Assembly: GCA_900539835.1 (NCBI GenBank) | Contig: UQDR01000011.1 | Location: 1 to 64,000 of the forward strand | From: an uncultured Ruminococcus sp. | GTDB lineage: Bacteria; Bacillota; Clostridia; Oscillospirales; Ruminococcaceae | DNA length: 64,000 bases | Direction of reading: 5' to 3' | In this document: positions 42,713 to 52,585 of the stretch, one piece after another | Layout of the letters: each line of letters starts with the position of its first letter | Numbering within the stretch: the first letter of the stretch is position 1 | The notes under the pieces: model-generated | The model's input: only the letters and a program-made list of their open reading frames with translations | What the model was told of the DNA's origin: nothing | Database searches by the model: none | Made by a program: the position numbers and the translations under genes

Positions 42713-43645
42713 TTAATCAAGTGAAATTTTAGGAAGATAAGAGATAATATCCTCTTTCATGCGAATAACCTCACGTCTTGCAGCTTTAGCAAAATCGTGT
42801 TCATCGCAGCCCTCTTTTTTGTATGCACACATAACGCCACGAGATGAGTTTACGATTGCGCCCAAGCCGTTTTCATCAAATCCCTTTGCAACGCCCTCTG
42901 CGCCGCCGCCCTGTGCACCATAGCCGGGTACAAGGAAAAATGTGTGGGGAAGTGCTTTTCTCATTTCCTCAAGCTGTTCCGGATAAGTTGCACCTACAAC
43001 AGCTCCAACGCACGAATAGCCGTATTTGCCCATATGTTCTTTGCCCCAGTTTTCACAAAGCTCACCCATAGTTGCATAAACAGTTTTGTCGCCGATTTTC
43101 AAATCCTGAAGCTCGCCGCTTGACTTGTTAGATGTCTTTACAAGCACAAAAATCCCCTTGTCGTAAGCATCACATTTTTCAAGGAGAGGAGCAATTCCGT
43201 CAGTTCCAAGATAACCGTTTACTGTGAGAGCGTCAGCTCCGAAAGCCGGAATCTCTTCGCCGCAAACATCTGTAAGACCCAAGTGCGCAGTTGCATATGC
43301 TTCCATAGTTGCACCAATGTCATTTCGCTTTCCGTCGGTCATTACAAACATACCCTTATTTTGAGCGTATTGTATTGTTTTATATAAGGTTTTAACTCCC
43401 TCATAGCCATACATCTCATAATAAGCCGCCTGTGGTTTAATGGCAGGGCATATATCATGAATTTCATCAATAATTGCTTTGTTGAATTCAAGAATAGCCT
43501 TTGAAGCTGCCTTTAAGGATTTACCGTATTTCTTGACTTTTTTGTCAATGATAAATTGAGGAACATATTCAAGCTTTGGGTCAAGACCTACCACAGATGG
43601 GTTTTGTGTCTGTACGATTTTTTCAATAAGTCTGTCAAATGACAT
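42713..43645 (-). CDS. pyrF: Orotidine 5'-phosphate decarboxylase (type 2)
   Basis: 310 residues, the longer type 2 form. Final step to UMP. Catalytic motif FVMTDGKRNDIGATM with the Lys and two Asp; VVGLDPKLEY near the start; VPGYGAQGGGAEG in the phosphate site. The ATG at 43645 has AAGGAG 8 bases upstream; the frame opens earlier at a GTG (43654). Eighteen bases after pyrC. Confidence 0.95.
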   Translation of the reverse strand: MSFDRLIEKIVQTQNPSVVGLDPKLEYVPQFIIDKKVKKYGKSLKAASKAILEFNKAIIDEIHDICPAIKPQAAYYEMYGYEGVKTLYKTIQYAQNKGMFVMTDGKRNDIGATMEAYATAHLGLTDVCGEEIPAFGADALTVNGYLGTDGIAPLLEKCDAYDKGIFVLVKTSNKSSGELQDLKIGDKTVYATMGELCENWGKEHMGKYGYSCVGAVVGATYPEQLEEMRKALPHTFFLVPGYGAQGGGAEGVAKGFDENGLGAIVNSSRGVMCAYKKEGCDEHDFAKAARREVIRMKEDIISYLPKISLD

Positions 43646-43663
43646 TTGAGTCACTCCTTTATA

Positions 43664-44932
43664 TTATAATTCAAATACAATCTCGCCATTACAAATTGTA
43701 TAAAGCACTTTTCCTTTGCATTTTTCACCCTTGAAAACAGTATTCTTTGATTTTGAGTGAAGCTCTTCAGGGATAATCTCCCATTCATAATCAGGATCAA
43801 ATAATGCAAGGTTACATTCATATCCCTCGGCAATTTTCACAGGTTCTATGCCTAAAATTTCTCTTGGGTTGATTGACATAAGCTCTGCTATCTTTGAAAG
43901 GTTTGCTTTTCCTGTGTGATAAAGTCTTGTTAAAGTCATAGCGAGAGATGTTTCAAGTCCAACAACTCCGTTAGGAGCTTTTTCAAAGTCAGCCTTTTCT
44001 TCCTCTGAATGAGGAGCATGGTCTGTAATGATGCAGTCGATCGTGCCGTCAATAATAGCATTCTCTATTGCAATTCTATCCTCTTCGGTTCTGAGAGGTG
44101 GTGACATTCTGTAATCTGCGTCACGGCTTAAAAGCTTTTCATCGGTATAGGTGAAATAGTGCGGGGCAGTTTCACAGGTTACTTTAACGCCGTCTTTTTT
44201 TGCCGCCTTGATTATATTTACCGAACCCTTTGTGGAAACATGGCAGATGTGAATTTTTGCATCGCATGACATTGCCAAAGCGATTTCACGGGCGGTTATA
44301 TAATCCTCCGAGGCTCTGTCCATTCCTTTTACGCCTAACTTTTTTGAAACTTCGCCTTTATTTATAATACCGCCGTTAATAATCTTTAAATCTTCACAGT
44401 GGGAAAGTACCGTCAAGTCAAAATCACCTGACTGTTCCAATGCCTGACGCATAAGCTCTGCATTTTCCACAGGTCGTCCGTCATCTGATATTGCAACACA
44501 GCCTGCATTTTTCAGCTCTGCAAAGTCAGTAAGCTCCTTGCTTTGCATTCCTTTAGTAACACAGCCAACAGGATAAACTCTGATTCCTGTTTTCTCAGCT
44601 TTTTTCAGAATATAGTCAACAACCTCTGCGTTATCAGTAACAGGCTTAGTGTTTGGCATACAGGCAACACCAGTAAAGCCACCTGCTTTTGCTGCATTTG
44701 TTCCTGTTATAATATCCTCTTTATGAGTGAATCCCGGGTCACGTAGGTGGACGTGCATATCAAAAAGTCCGGGAAAAGCCACAAGCTTTGATTTGCCGTC
44801 AATTATTTTGTCGGCATTACAGTCAATTTTGCCTATTTTCTTTATAATACCGTTCTCGGCATAGATATCTGTAATTTCATCAAGTCCAGCTGACGGATCG
44901 ACAGCATGAATGTTTTTTATTAACAGAGTCAT
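43664..44932 (-). CDS. pyrC: Dihydroorotase
   Basis: 422 residues, class I type. Cyclises carbamoyl-aspartate to dihydroorotate. Zinc ligands in DMHVHLRDPGFTHKEDI; ACMPNTKPVTD; later HCED and HICHVSTKGS; catalytic Asp in ITDHAPHSEEEK. GAGG precedes the ATG. Thirteen bases after ilvD. Confidence 0.96.
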   Translation of the reverse strand: MTLLIKNIHAVDPSAGLDEITDIYAENGIIKKIGKIDCNADKIIDGKSKLVAFPGLFDMHVHLRDPGFTHKEDIITGTNAAKAGGFTGVACMPNTKPVTDNAEVVDYILKKAEKTGIRVYPVGCVTKGMQSKELTDFAELKNAGCVAISDDGRPVENAELMRQALEQSGDFDLTVLSHCEDLKIINGGIINKGEVSKKLGVKGMDRASEDYITAREIALAMSCDAKIHICHVSTKGSVNIIKAAKKDGVKVTCETAPHYFTYTDEKLLSRDADYRMSPPLRTEEDRIAIENAIIDGTIDCIITDHAPHSEEEKADFEKAPNGVVGLETSLAMTLTRLYHTGKANLSKIAELMSINPREILGIEPVKIAEGYECNLALFDPDYEWEIIPEELHSKSKNTVFKGEKCKGKVLYTICNGEIVFEL

Positions 44933-44945
44933 ATTATAACCTCAA

Positions 44946-46622
44946 TTATTTGATTTCAAGAACTGCGCCTCTGTTTCCTGAAGTAACCATAGAAGCATAT
45001 CTTGCGAGATAACCTGTTGTAACCTTAGGTTCTCTTGGCTGCCATTTTGCTTTTCTTTCAGCAAGCACTTCGTCGGAAACCTTGACGTTAATAGTATTTG
45101 CAGGAATATCAATAGCTATGATATCTCCCTCTTCGATTAATGCGATCGGTCCGCCGACAGCAGCTTCAGGAGAAACATGTCCGATCGAAGCACCACGAGA
45201 AGCTCCGCTGAAACGTCCGTCGGTTATAAGTGCAACAGATGAACCAAGTCCCATTCCTGCGATTGCGGAAGTTGGGTTGAGCATTTCTCTCATTCCCGGT
45301 CCGCCCTTTGGTCCTTCATATCTGATAACCACAACATCGCCGGCAACGATTTTTCCGCCCTTGATTGCGTCAATAGCGTCCTCTTCGCAGTCAAAAACTC
45401 TTGCCGGACCTTCATGCACCATCATTTCAGGAACAATGGCAGAACGCTTTACTACACAGCTGTCAGGAGCAATATTGCCCTTAAGAACTGCAATTCCGCC
45501 TGTTTCCGAATATGGATTTTCCACAGGTCTGATAACCTCAGGGTCTTTATTCACTGCGTTTGCAATATTTTCACCCACGGTTTTTCCTGTACAAGTGATA
45601 ATATCTGTGTTAAGCAGATCTTTCTTTGTAAGTTCTTTCATTACAGCATAAACTCCGCCTGCTTCGTTCAAATCTTCCATATAAGTGTGACCTGCAGGAG
45701 CAAGGTGGCAGAGGTTTGGTGTTTTAGCAGAAATGCTGTTTGCAATGTCAAGATTAAGGTCAATTCCGCATTCATGAGCGATAGCAGGGAGGTGAAGCAT
45801 TGAGTTAGTTGAACATCCCAAAGCCATATCAACAGTAAGTGCATTTTGAAAAGCCTTTTCTGTCATGATATCACGAGGGCGGATATTCTTTTTAACAAGC
45901 TCCATGATCTGCATTCCTGCATGTTTAGCCAGCTTTATTCTTTCGGAATATACAGCGGGAATAGTGCCGTTTCCTCCAAGTCCCATACCAAGAACTTCAG
46001 TTAAGCAGTTCATTGAATTAGCTGTATACATACCTGAACATGAACCGCAGGTTGGGCAGGCTTTATTTTCAAATTCTTCTACATCTTCCATTGTCATAGT
46101 ACCAGCCGCCTGTGAACCGACAGCTTCAAACATACTTGAAAGGGAAGTCTTTTTGCCCTTAACGTGACCTGCAAGCATTGGGCCGCCTGAAACAAAGATA
46201 GTTGGTACATTTACTCTTGCGGCAGCCATAAGCAGACCGGGTACGTTCTTATCACAGTTCGGCACCATAACCAAAGCGTCAAAGTGATGAGCAAGTGCCA
46301 TACACTCAGTTGAATCAGCAATAAGGTCACGGGTCACGAGGGAATATTTCATTCCCAGATGTCCCATAGCTATACCGTCGCACACTGCGATTGCAGGGAA
46401 TACAACAGGATTTCCGCCTGCCATAGCCACGCCGAGCTTTACTGCGTCAACTATTTTGTCAATATTCATATGTCCCGGAACGATCTCGTTATAAGAAGAA
46501 ACGATACCAACCAAAGGCTTTCTCATTTCTTCATTTGTCATTCCGAGAGCATTAAAAAGCGAACGCTGGGGAGCTTTATCTACTCCGTCGCAAAAAAAGT
46601 TACAATCTTTACATTCTGACAT
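44946..46622 (-). CDS. ilvD: Dihydroxy-acid dehydratase
   Basis: 558 residues. Third step of valine and isoleucine synthesis. Iron-sulfur cysteines in NCDKNVPG and [16 protein letters not shown]; conserved [16 protein letters not shown] segment ([22 protein letters not shown]). Odd neighbours: it lies between a glucokinase gene and pyrimidine genes rather than with other ilv genes. Confidence 0.96.
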   Translation of the reverse strand: MSECKDCNFFCDGVDKAPQRSLFNALGMTNEEMRKPLVGIVSSYNEIVPGHMNIDKIVDAVKLGVAMAGGNPVVFPAIAVCDGIAMGHLGMKYSLVTRDLIADSTECMALAHHFDALVMVPNCDKNVPGLLMAAARVNVPTIFVSGGPMLAGHVKGKKTSLSSMFEAVGSQAAGTMTMEDVEEFENKACPTCGSCSGMYTANSMNCLTEVLGMGLGGNGTIPAVYSERIKLAKHAGMQIMELVKKNIRPRDIMTEKAFQNALTVDMALGCSTNSMLHLPAIAHECGIDLNLDIANSISAKTPNLCHLAPAGHTYMEDLNEAGGVYAVMKELTKKDLLNTDIITCTGKTVGENIANAVNKDPEVIRPVENPYSETGGIAVLKGNIAPDSCVVKRSAIVPEMMVHEGPARVFDCEEDAIDAIKGGKIVAGDVVVIRYEGPKGGPGMREMLNPTSAIAGMGLGSSVALITDGRFSGASRGASIGHVSPEAAVGGPIALIEEGDIIAIDIPANTINVKVSDEVLAERKAKWQPREPKVTTGYLARYASMVTSGNRGAVLEIK

Positions 46623-46665
46623 ATTAAATTACCTCTTTTGAAATTAAGTTTCTATTAAATTAGTT

Positions 46666-47622
46666 TTACTGCTTATTAAGTCCCAAAAATGCGGCGCCGA
46701 TGATTCCTGCGTCATTTCCAAGCTGTGCAATAACAATCTCGGTATTCTTAGGTGAATTCTTTGTGTAAACTTCTTTTTCCACCAGTTCTTTCAGTGGGAT
46801 AAGCAATGGATCACCCTCGTTGCATACTCCGCCGCCGATACAAAGAATATCAGGCTGGAAGATGTTTATTGTATTTGTAATTCCGCAGGCAAGATATCTG
46901 ATATATTTATCAACAACTGCTTTAGCGGCGGCGTCACCTTTTCTCATTGCATTAAAAGCAGTTCTTGCGGAAACTTTGCCCTCTTTATTGCTTTCTGCCC
47001 AGAGAAGTGATTCCTTATTATATTCCATAGCTTCTTTAGTCATACGGATAAGACCTGTTGCTGAAGAAAATACTTCAAAACAGCCTTTTCTTCCGCAGGT
47101 ACATTCAGGACCGTTGGGGTCGATAACAGTATGTCCGATTTCAGCTCCTGCAAAATTAAATCCGGAATAGATTTTTTTATCGATTATAATTCCGCCGCCG
47201 ACGCCTGTGCCGAGTGTGATACAAACTGCGTCGTTTGCTCCCTGTGCAGCACCTGCGACAAATTCGCCGTAAGCTGCGGCATTAGCATCGTTTTCCACAT
47301 AGCAGGGCTTTTGAATATGGGTTTTCATCAGTTTTACCACGGGAAGGTTTAGGAAACCTAAATTATTGGAATATTCAATAATTCCTGTGGCGGAATTAGC
47401 TGTTCCAGGAGCGCCTATTCCCAATGATTCTATATCATTTAAAGTAAGTCCTGCTTTTTCAACAGCTTTCAAGGCTACTTCTGCCATATCTGCACAGATT
47501 TCTTCAGCAGGTCTTGGTAGATTTGTTTTACAGGTAGCTTTAGAAACGATATTAAAATTTTCATCAACGACCCCTGCTTTTATATTTGTACCGCCCAGGT
47601 CTATACCAACATAAAACTTCAT
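46666..47622 (-). CDS. glk: ROK-family glucokinase
   Basis: 318 residues. Phosphorylates glucose with ATP. N-terminal ATP loop GIDLGGTNIKAGVVD; catalytic VENDANAAAYGE; LGTGVGGGIII; zinc motif CTCGRKGCFEVFSS. GAAAGGAAA precedes the start. Follows manA by 43 bases. The sugar specificity could also be another hexose. Confidence 0.9.
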   Translation of the reverse strand: MKFYVGIDLGGTNIKAGVVDENFNIVSKATCKTNLPRPAEEICADMAEVALKAVEKAGLTLNDIESLGIGAPGTANSATGIIEYSNNLGFLNLPVVKLMKTHIQKPCYVENDANAAAYGEFVAGAAQGANDAVCITLGTGVGGGIIIDKKIYSGFNFAGAEIGHTVIDPNGPECTCGRKGCFEVFSSATGLIRMTKEAMEYNKESLLWAESNKEGKVSARTAFNAMRKGDAAAKAVVDKYIRYLACGITNTINIFQPDILCIGGGVCNEGDPLLIPLKELVEKEVYTKNSPKNTEIVIAQLGNDAGIIGAAFLGLNKQ

Positions 47623-47665
47623 TATTGGTTTTCCTTTCGTTTGTTAATCTATTTAAATGTTCAGA

Positions 47666-48619
47666 TTATACCCTTGTAAGAATAGCCTTGCATTTTCCGT
47701 CAACTGCAAACTTGCCTGTTCCTGCGGGAACGAAAATGCTGTCGCCTTTTCTGAACTTAACAGTATCATCACCGATTACTTTTCCATCTCCCTCAAGGAT
47801 AAGAAGGCTTACGAAAGATTTCTCGTCAGCTTCAAGCACAGCTTTCGATTCTACGTCAATAGCATAAGTTGTAAAATAGTCGCATGATGACAAAAGCTTT
47901 GAAGTATATCCGTCTTTCTGTTCAATGGGGGTTTCGGGATAAGCCTTAGCAGGGCAGAGGTCTGTAACGTCCTTAGCTTTTTCAACATGGAGTTCTCTTG
48001 GTTTTCCGTCCTTTCCGACTCTTCCGTAATCATAGATTCTGTATGTAGTATTTGAATTCTGCTGAATTTCAGCAATAAGAATTCCCTTTCCGATTGCATG
48101 GAGAGTACCGGCCTGAATAAAGAACACATCACCTTTTTTCACAGGAACTGCGTTTGTAACCTCAAGAAGGGTATTATCAGCGATTCTCTGGGCGAACTCA
48201 TCCTTTGAGATAGTATCCTTAAAGCCATAGAGAAGAGTAGCTCCCTCATCGCAGTCAACGATATACCACATTTCAGTTTTTCCATATTCACCCTCAACAC
48301 GAAGAGCATATTCGTTATCAGGGTGAACCTGAACAGACAGATTATCTTTAGCGTCGATCAGCTTTATGAGAATAGGGAAGTTATCAAACTTTTCGCAGTC
48401 TGTTCCCAAAACAGATTTTCCTGCTTTTTCAATATACTCAGAAAGTGTAAGGCCTTTAAATTCGCCGTTTGATATAGTACTTGGGCCGTCTTTATGACAT
48501 GAAAGCTCCCAGCTTTCAGCAATCTTATCAAAATCGCAGTCTTTCTGGAAATCGTCACGAAGACGAGTGCCGCCCCAAAGGTAATCTTTAAATGCCGGTG
48601 TTAATTTTAATACTGCCAT
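47666..48619 (-). CDS. manA: Mannose-6-phosphate isomerase, class I
   Basis: 317 residues. Interconverts mannose 6-phosphate and fructose 6-phosphate. Metal-site motifs VQVHPDNEYAL and EYGKTEMWYIVD; LLYGFK; AGTLHAIGKG; short C-terminal cupin. Typical of the short Firmicutes ManA. First gene of the operon; GGAGG precedes the ATG. Confidence 0.93.
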   Translation of the reverse strand: MAVLKLTPAFKDYLWGGTRLRDDFQKDCDFDKIAESWELSCHKDGPSTISNGEFKGLTLSEYIEKAGKSVLGTDCEKFDNFPILIKLIDAKDNLSVQVHPDNEYALRVEGEYGKTEMWYIVDCDEGATLLYGFKDTISKDEFAQRIADNTLLEVTNAVPVKKGDVFFIQAGTLHAIGKGILIAEIQQNSNTTYRIYDYGRVGKDGKPRELHVEKAKDVTDLCPAKAYPETPIEQKDGYTSKLLSSCDYFTTYAIDVESKAVLEADEKSFVSLLILEGDGKVIGDDTVKFRKGDSIFVPAGTGKFAVDGKCKAILTRV

Positions 48620-48656
48620 AATTTTATCCTCCGTTAATCAAAATATATACTATAAT

Positions 48657-48685
48657 ATTATATCATGAAGACATATAAAAGTCAA
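48657..48685 (-). promoter_or_regulatory. Promoter of the manA-glk-ilvD-pyrCFKD operon
   Basis: Minus strand TTGACT, 17 bases, TATAAT, about 38 bases from manA. From 48690 to 48885 I see no gene. Confidence 0.8.
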
Positions 48686-48887
48686 CTGCTGATATATATT
48701 CAGACAAGCGTTTTCGGAATGAGAGAATGACCTTTTTACACAGAATGTTTACAAAATTGACACGAAATTTACTTTTTTAAAGATAGTTATGGAGATATAA
48801 TTGTAACATTGATTATTCAGTGTTTAGTGATTCCAATAGGGGTTGCTTTACATATTGTTTTGTGGCACTGAATTTCATTAACAAAGA

Positions 48888-48928
48888 CTGCTTCATAAAA
48901 CCAATGCTTATGAAACAGTCTTTTTTAT
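48888..48928. terminator. Bidirectional terminator near the deacetylase 3' end
   Basis: AAAGACTG(C)TTCATAA/TTATGAAACAGTCTTT stem with TTTT after it on the plus strand, and a weaker T-rich tail on the minus strand, where it would end the deacetylase transcript. Confidence 0.7.
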
Positions 48929-48934
48929 TTTGTC

Positions 48935-49807
48935 TTATTTAATGTTATATTTTTTCATAAATTCTTCTGTGGTTATGAATGCCGGACGATTGAATCTTCC
49001 CAGTTCATACAGGCAATCTTCATCACCTATTGTAATGGTATTAATTTTTTCTTCTACTCCAAGGCTTGAAGAGAAGCCTGAATTTTTTATTAATCTCTTG
49101 GCTGCTTCACAGGTCAGTCCATATGGATATGCGAAAACGTTGGGGGAGATGTTACAGTTATCCTCAAGCAAATGCTGAGTTTTAAAGGTATCTGCTAGGA
49201 AAACATGTCGGAACTGTTCATAGGTTTCGCCGTCTTTCATGGTACAGCCACGGCGTTCGTTTAGAGAATGCAGGTCATATGTATGGTTGGCGAACTCGGC
49301 TCGTTCACTTTTTATCATTTTATTTATATCGTCCCAATCGAGATATGAGTAAGCTGGGGATGGCTCGGCTTCCTCGCAGGCAAACTCAGAATATGAGCCG
49401 ACGATTGAAAAAGTTGCTTTGAAATCATATTTTTCAAGCAGCGGCAATACATAGATAAGGTTATTATAGCTTCCGTTATCGAAAGTGAGGATTATAGGCT
49501 TTTCTGGCAAATCTGCATTACCGTTCACATAGCTTATTAAGTCCTTAATAAAAATTGATTGGTAACCGTTTTCTTTAAGCCAGACAATATCCTTTTCCAG
49601 TTCCACAGGTGAGAGGACGTAGTCGTTCCATTTTGACTCATCTTTAAGGATACTATGATACATAAGAATTGGGACTTGTTTAGTGTTTTTTTCTGAGATT
49701 TCGGATTTAATTGCGGCGGCAAGAGCAGTTATTCCTAATGCAGTTACGGCAATGGAAATTAGTATGGCGATTGCAGTTGTTCTTTTTATTTTTAAGCTTA
49801 CAAACAT
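48935..49807 (-). CDS. Polysaccharide deacetylase-like protein (NodB fold)
   Basis: 290 residues. N-terminal membrane anchor (about 10-32), then VPILMYHSIL and the NodB motif PIILTFDNGSYNN. The usual TFDDG reads TFDNG, so one metal ligand Asp is Asn. The histidine motif is ANHTYDLHSL. Family members remove acetyl groups from peptidoglycan or other sugars outside the cell; loss of the Asp makes activity doubtful. AAAGGA precedes the ATG at about 11 bases. Monocistronic. Confidence 0.82.
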   Translation of the reverse strand: MFVSLKIKRTTAIAILISIAVTALGITALAAAIKSEISEKNTKQVPILMYHSILKDESKWNDYVLSPVELEKDIVWLKENGYQSIFIKDLISYVNGNADLPEKPIILTFDNGSYNNLIYVLPLLEKYDFKATFSIVGSYSEFACEEAEPSPAYSYLDWDDINKMIKSERAEFANHTYDLHSLNERRGCTMKDGETYEQFRHVFLADTFKTQHLLEDNCNISPNVFAYPYGLTCEAAKRLIKNSGFSSSLGVEEKINTITIGDEDCLYELGRFNRPAFITTEEFMKKYNIK

Positions 49808-49906
49808 AAAAAATGAAATCCTTTCGGAATTGATATTTTACTATTTAATATGTAAGCATGAAATAAAATATGACTTGTACTGCCGTAAAATTACAGGTTT
49901 CATTGC

Positions 49907-49936
49907 TTGACAAAGGGTATTAAATGGTGTTATAAT
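49907..49936 (+). promoter_or_regulatory. Promoter of smpB
   Basis: TTGACA (49907-49912), 18 bases, TATAAT (49931-49936). Confidence 0.85.
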
Positions 49937-49972
49937 TAATTGCAAAATCATTAAAGGCAGGTGTTTAAGGAC

Positions 49973-50443
49973 ATGGCGATCAACAAAAGCGGTACAAAGC
50001 AGATAGCTGACAACAGGAAGGCAAGGCATGATTACTTTGTTCTTGAACAGATCGAATGCGGAATTGAGCTTGTGGGCACAGAGGTTAAGTCGATACGCAA
50101 TGGCGGAGCTAATTTAAAGGACAGCTGGTGCAGTATTGATGATGGTGAGATGTGGGTAAAGGGAATGCACATTTCGCCATATGAAATGGGCAACATATTT
50201 AATCGTGATCCCATGAGGGTACGCAGGCTTCTTTTGCACAAAAAAGAGATTATGCGTTTACTTGGAAAGGTAAAGCAGGAGGGGTTAACGCTTATTCCTT
50301 TATCTTTATATTTCAAGGGAAGCAAGGTTAAGCTGGCTTTGGGATTATGCAAGGGTAAGAAGCTTCATGACAAGCGTGATGATTTAGCGAAAAAGGCGGC
50401 TCAGAGGGATATTGAGAGGGCAATGAAAGAGCAGGGCAGATAG
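49973..50443 (+). CDS. smpB: SsrA-binding protein SmpB
   Basis: 156 residues. Binds tmRNA and takes it to stalled ribosomes. [42 protein letters not shown] and [20 protein letters not shown] are canonical, including the basic helical tail. The ATG at 49973 is chosen because MAINKSG matches the family; a GTG at 49961 is in frame. Its RNA partner ssrA begins 93 bases downstream. Confidence 0.97.
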   Translation: MAINKSGTKQIADNRKARHDYFVLEQIECGIELVGTEVKSIRNGGANLKDSWCSIDDGEMWVKGMHISPYEMGNIFNRDPMRVRRLLLHKKEIMRLLGKVKQEGLTLIPLSLYFKGSKVKLALGLCKGKKLHDKRDDLAKKAAQRDIERAMKEQGR

Positions 50444-50495
50444 ATTAATGCTAAAGAACTGTGACATAGAATTACCTAAGCATTTACAGAGCAGA

Positions 50496-50524
50496 TTGTC
50501 AGAATCGGATTAAAAAAATATTAC
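50496..50524 (+). promoter_or_regulatory. Possible promoter of ssrA
   Basis: TTGTCA (50496-50501), 17 bases, TATTAC (50519-50524), 12 bases before the tmRNA 5' end. Confidence 0.55.
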
Positions 50525-50535
50525 ATGAAACAAAT

Positions 50536-50893
50536 GGGGGCGTAAAGGTTTCGACGGGGATTTTGAAGCATGATAAGCGAGTAGAGGAGCGCACTCTCTT
50601 AAAACGGCGTACGTTTTAAAATTAGACGACAAAGATAATTTTGAATTAGCAGCTGCTTAATAGCTGCTCGTCTTCCCTTTGAGTACCACGGCTTAGGGTT
50701 AGGCGCCGATTAGTGGTGAACGTTGACAGGTGACGGCTGTAGCCTGTTGATGTATTACGGTCTACTGAATGCAGGGGCGTGTTTGTTTGCCTTTGCATGA
50801 GGGAATGGGTTTTACCGCAATAACAAAATACACTCGTAGAAATTCATGGGGATAGGTTTTCGGACAGGAGTTCGACTCTCCTCGCCTCCACCA
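50536..50893 (+). ncRNA. ssrA: Transfer-messenger RNA (tmRNA)
   Basis: 358 bases, one-piece form. The 5' GGGGGCG pairs with 3' CGCCTCC as the acceptor stem, followed by A and encoded CCA. GTTTCGACGGGG at the 5' end and GTTCGACTCTCC (T-arm) at the 3' end are diagnostic. The tag frame ends DNFELAAA followed by TAA-TAG (stop at 50658-50660); a resume codon at GCG 50607 is likely but not certain. Confidence 0.96.
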
Positions 50894-50973
50894 ATCAAAT
50901 ATTACACAAAACCCTACTTCTTTGTCGGCGGCTTTGCCGTGACGCTGTGGTTGTGTAATAGTAAGTGATTAAC

Positions 50974-50999
50974 AGAGAGCTTTCGGGCTCTCTTTTTTT
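50974..50999 (+). terminator. Terminator of ssrA
   Basis: AGAGAGC/GCTCTCT stem, TTTCGG loop, T7. A near copy occurs at 52503-52529. Confidence 0.9.
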
Positions 51000-51181
51000 A
51001 TTAAACTCCCTTGTTTTATTGCTCATAATCGTATAATGCTGGCAATATCTATAAAACTTTAACACAATAAATATCAAAATCAAAAATATTATCTAATGTT
51101 TAATTTATTTTTAGATTTAAAAAAGTCCGCAAACTACAAAGCTATGTTTTTTGCGGAAAGGGGGTTTTTGATTCTAGTTTA

Positions 51182-51209
51182 TTGACATTTTACAATAAAT
51201 TATTATAAT
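51182..51209 (+). promoter_or_regulatory. Promoter of the HNH-like gene
   Basis: TTGACA (51182-51187), 16 bases, TATAAT (51204-51209). Between 51004 and this promoter the only structure is a TCCGCAAA/TTTTGCGGA hairpin (about 51127-51160). Confidence 0.7.
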
Positions 51210-51256
51210 AAAATATAACAAAAAATAACTTACTTTTATTTAAAGGTGGTAATTGG

Positions 51257-52339
51257 ATGAATAATATGGCTTTTATGAGAAATTTGGGTATTCTGTCTGA
51301 AGTAGATAGAAAATCTCAAAGCACAATAAATGCAAAGAAGTTAATTAACAAAACTATAAAAAAGAGTAGAGAAGAAGCTAAAACAGATAAATGTTTTTAT
51401 TGTGGCAAAAAAGTTGACAGCTTTTGCAACTCTCACTCTATTCCAGCTTTTTGTTTAAGAAATATAGCAATTGATGGTGAAGTTTTGACACCTAATTCAA
51501 TAATTAAGATACCAGTTGTAGATGAATTCAGTGGCATAAAAAGTGCGGGAACTTTTCGTCTTATTTGTCGAGAGTGTGACAGCAAAGTTTTTAGTGACTA
51601 TGAAAATCCAAATAATTATAAACAAAAACCAACTAATATAATGTTATCGCAAATTGCATTAAAGAATAATGTGAAGGCTATTAGTAAAAGATGGTTTGAA
51701 AGTTTCTTTTATAAAAACTCATATGAAATTGCAGGAATTTTTAATAATGATCTATTACAAAGAGAATATGTTACTTCTTTAGATTTAAAAGAATACATAG
51801 ATGACTTTAATAAAGCAAAAAAATCATTGCAAAAATTCAATGATGAATATTATATGTGTTATTATAAAAAGCTAGATTATGTTGTTCCTATAGCTTGTCA
51901 AATCCCTTTAGCGTTAATATTTGATTTTAATGGCAATGTAATAAACAACATATATAACCAATCACCAAATTATAAAATCAAAAATATTCATATAAATATT
52001 TTCCCATTAAATGATTCGAGTGTTATTTTTTTATTTATAAACGATGGGGATAAAAGATATCGTAACTTTTACAAACAATTTAATAAATTGCCATTAGAAG
52101 AACAGCTTAAAGCATTAACATTTATTATATTTGCTTATTCTGAAGATGTGTTTTTTTCTAAGAAAATATTAACTGAAGTTAATAATAGCCCAGAACTAAC
52201 CAATGCAGCACAGAGCGATTCCGGAATTATATCTTTTACTACCAACTTTAGCCCTTTGGAAAAATGTAGAGAAAATTTTGATTTATCTCTTAGAGAAAAA
52301 GTGCCTAATTTACTTTCAGAAAAATATAAAATAAAATAG
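51257..52339 (+). CDS. HNH-like zinc-finger protein, accessory
   Basis: 360 residues. The N-terminal region has CFYCG (Cys46, Cys49), then FCNSHSIP with His60, then LICRECDSKVFSDYENP (Cys104, Cys107). A CxxC-His-CxxC arrangement ending in 'CD..F..YE' is like HNH-type nucleases with a structural zinc, though no family is recognised. The rest (about 120-360) is Lys/Asn/Ile-rich and unassigned. It is markedly A/T-richer than the chromosome genes and lies alone between the tmRNA end and its degenerate copy, so it looks acquired; a defence role is only a guess. AAAGGTGG precedes the ATG. Confidence 0.6.
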   Translation: MNNMAFMRNLGILSEVDRKSQSTINAKKLINKTIKKSREEAKTDKCFYCGKKVDSFCNSHSIPAFCLRNIAIDGEVLTPNSIIKIPVVDEFSGIKSAGTFRLICRECDSKVFSDYENPNNYKQKPTNIMLSQIALKNNVKAISKRWFESFFYKNSYEIAGIFNNDLLQREYVTSLDLKEYIDDFNKAKKSLQKFNDEYYMCYYKKLDYVVPIACQIPLALIFDFNGNVINNIYNQSPNYKIKNIHINIFPLNDSSVIFLFINDGDKRYRNFYKQFNKLPLEEQLKALTFIIFAYSEDVFFSKKILTEVNNSPELTNAAQSDSGIISFTTNFSPLEKCRENFDLSLREKVPNLLSEKYKIK

Positions 52340-52415
52340 TTTTTCGCCAAGTATTAGCCAAGAAAAAAATTTTCAATTTCAAGGATTTTTCAGTATGTTG
52401 CAATGTGCTGAAAAC

Positions 52416-52529
52416 AGCTTTCTTCGCTTCCATAAAAACCATATTACATAAAACCTTACTATTATGTTGAAAGTTTTGTTTATATATTAACAAATAACTA
52501 ACAGAGAGCTTTCGGACTCTCTGTTTTAT
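52416..52529 (+). repeat. Degenerate copy of the tmRNA 3' end and terminator
   Basis: GCTTTCTTCGCTTCCA resembles ACTCTCCTCGCCTCCA of the tmRNA 3' end (12 of 16, almost all transitions). ATATTACATAAAACC then matches ATATTACACAAAACC, and an AGAGAGCTTTCGG-type terminator (52503-52529) matches 50974-50999. Likely an old attachment-site duplication made by an element that used ssrA. Confidence 0.65.
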
Positions 52530-52585
52530 TTTGCGAAAATCTCGAATTTGTTAAAGTTGCATAAAAGCATTGAAAGAAATAAAGT

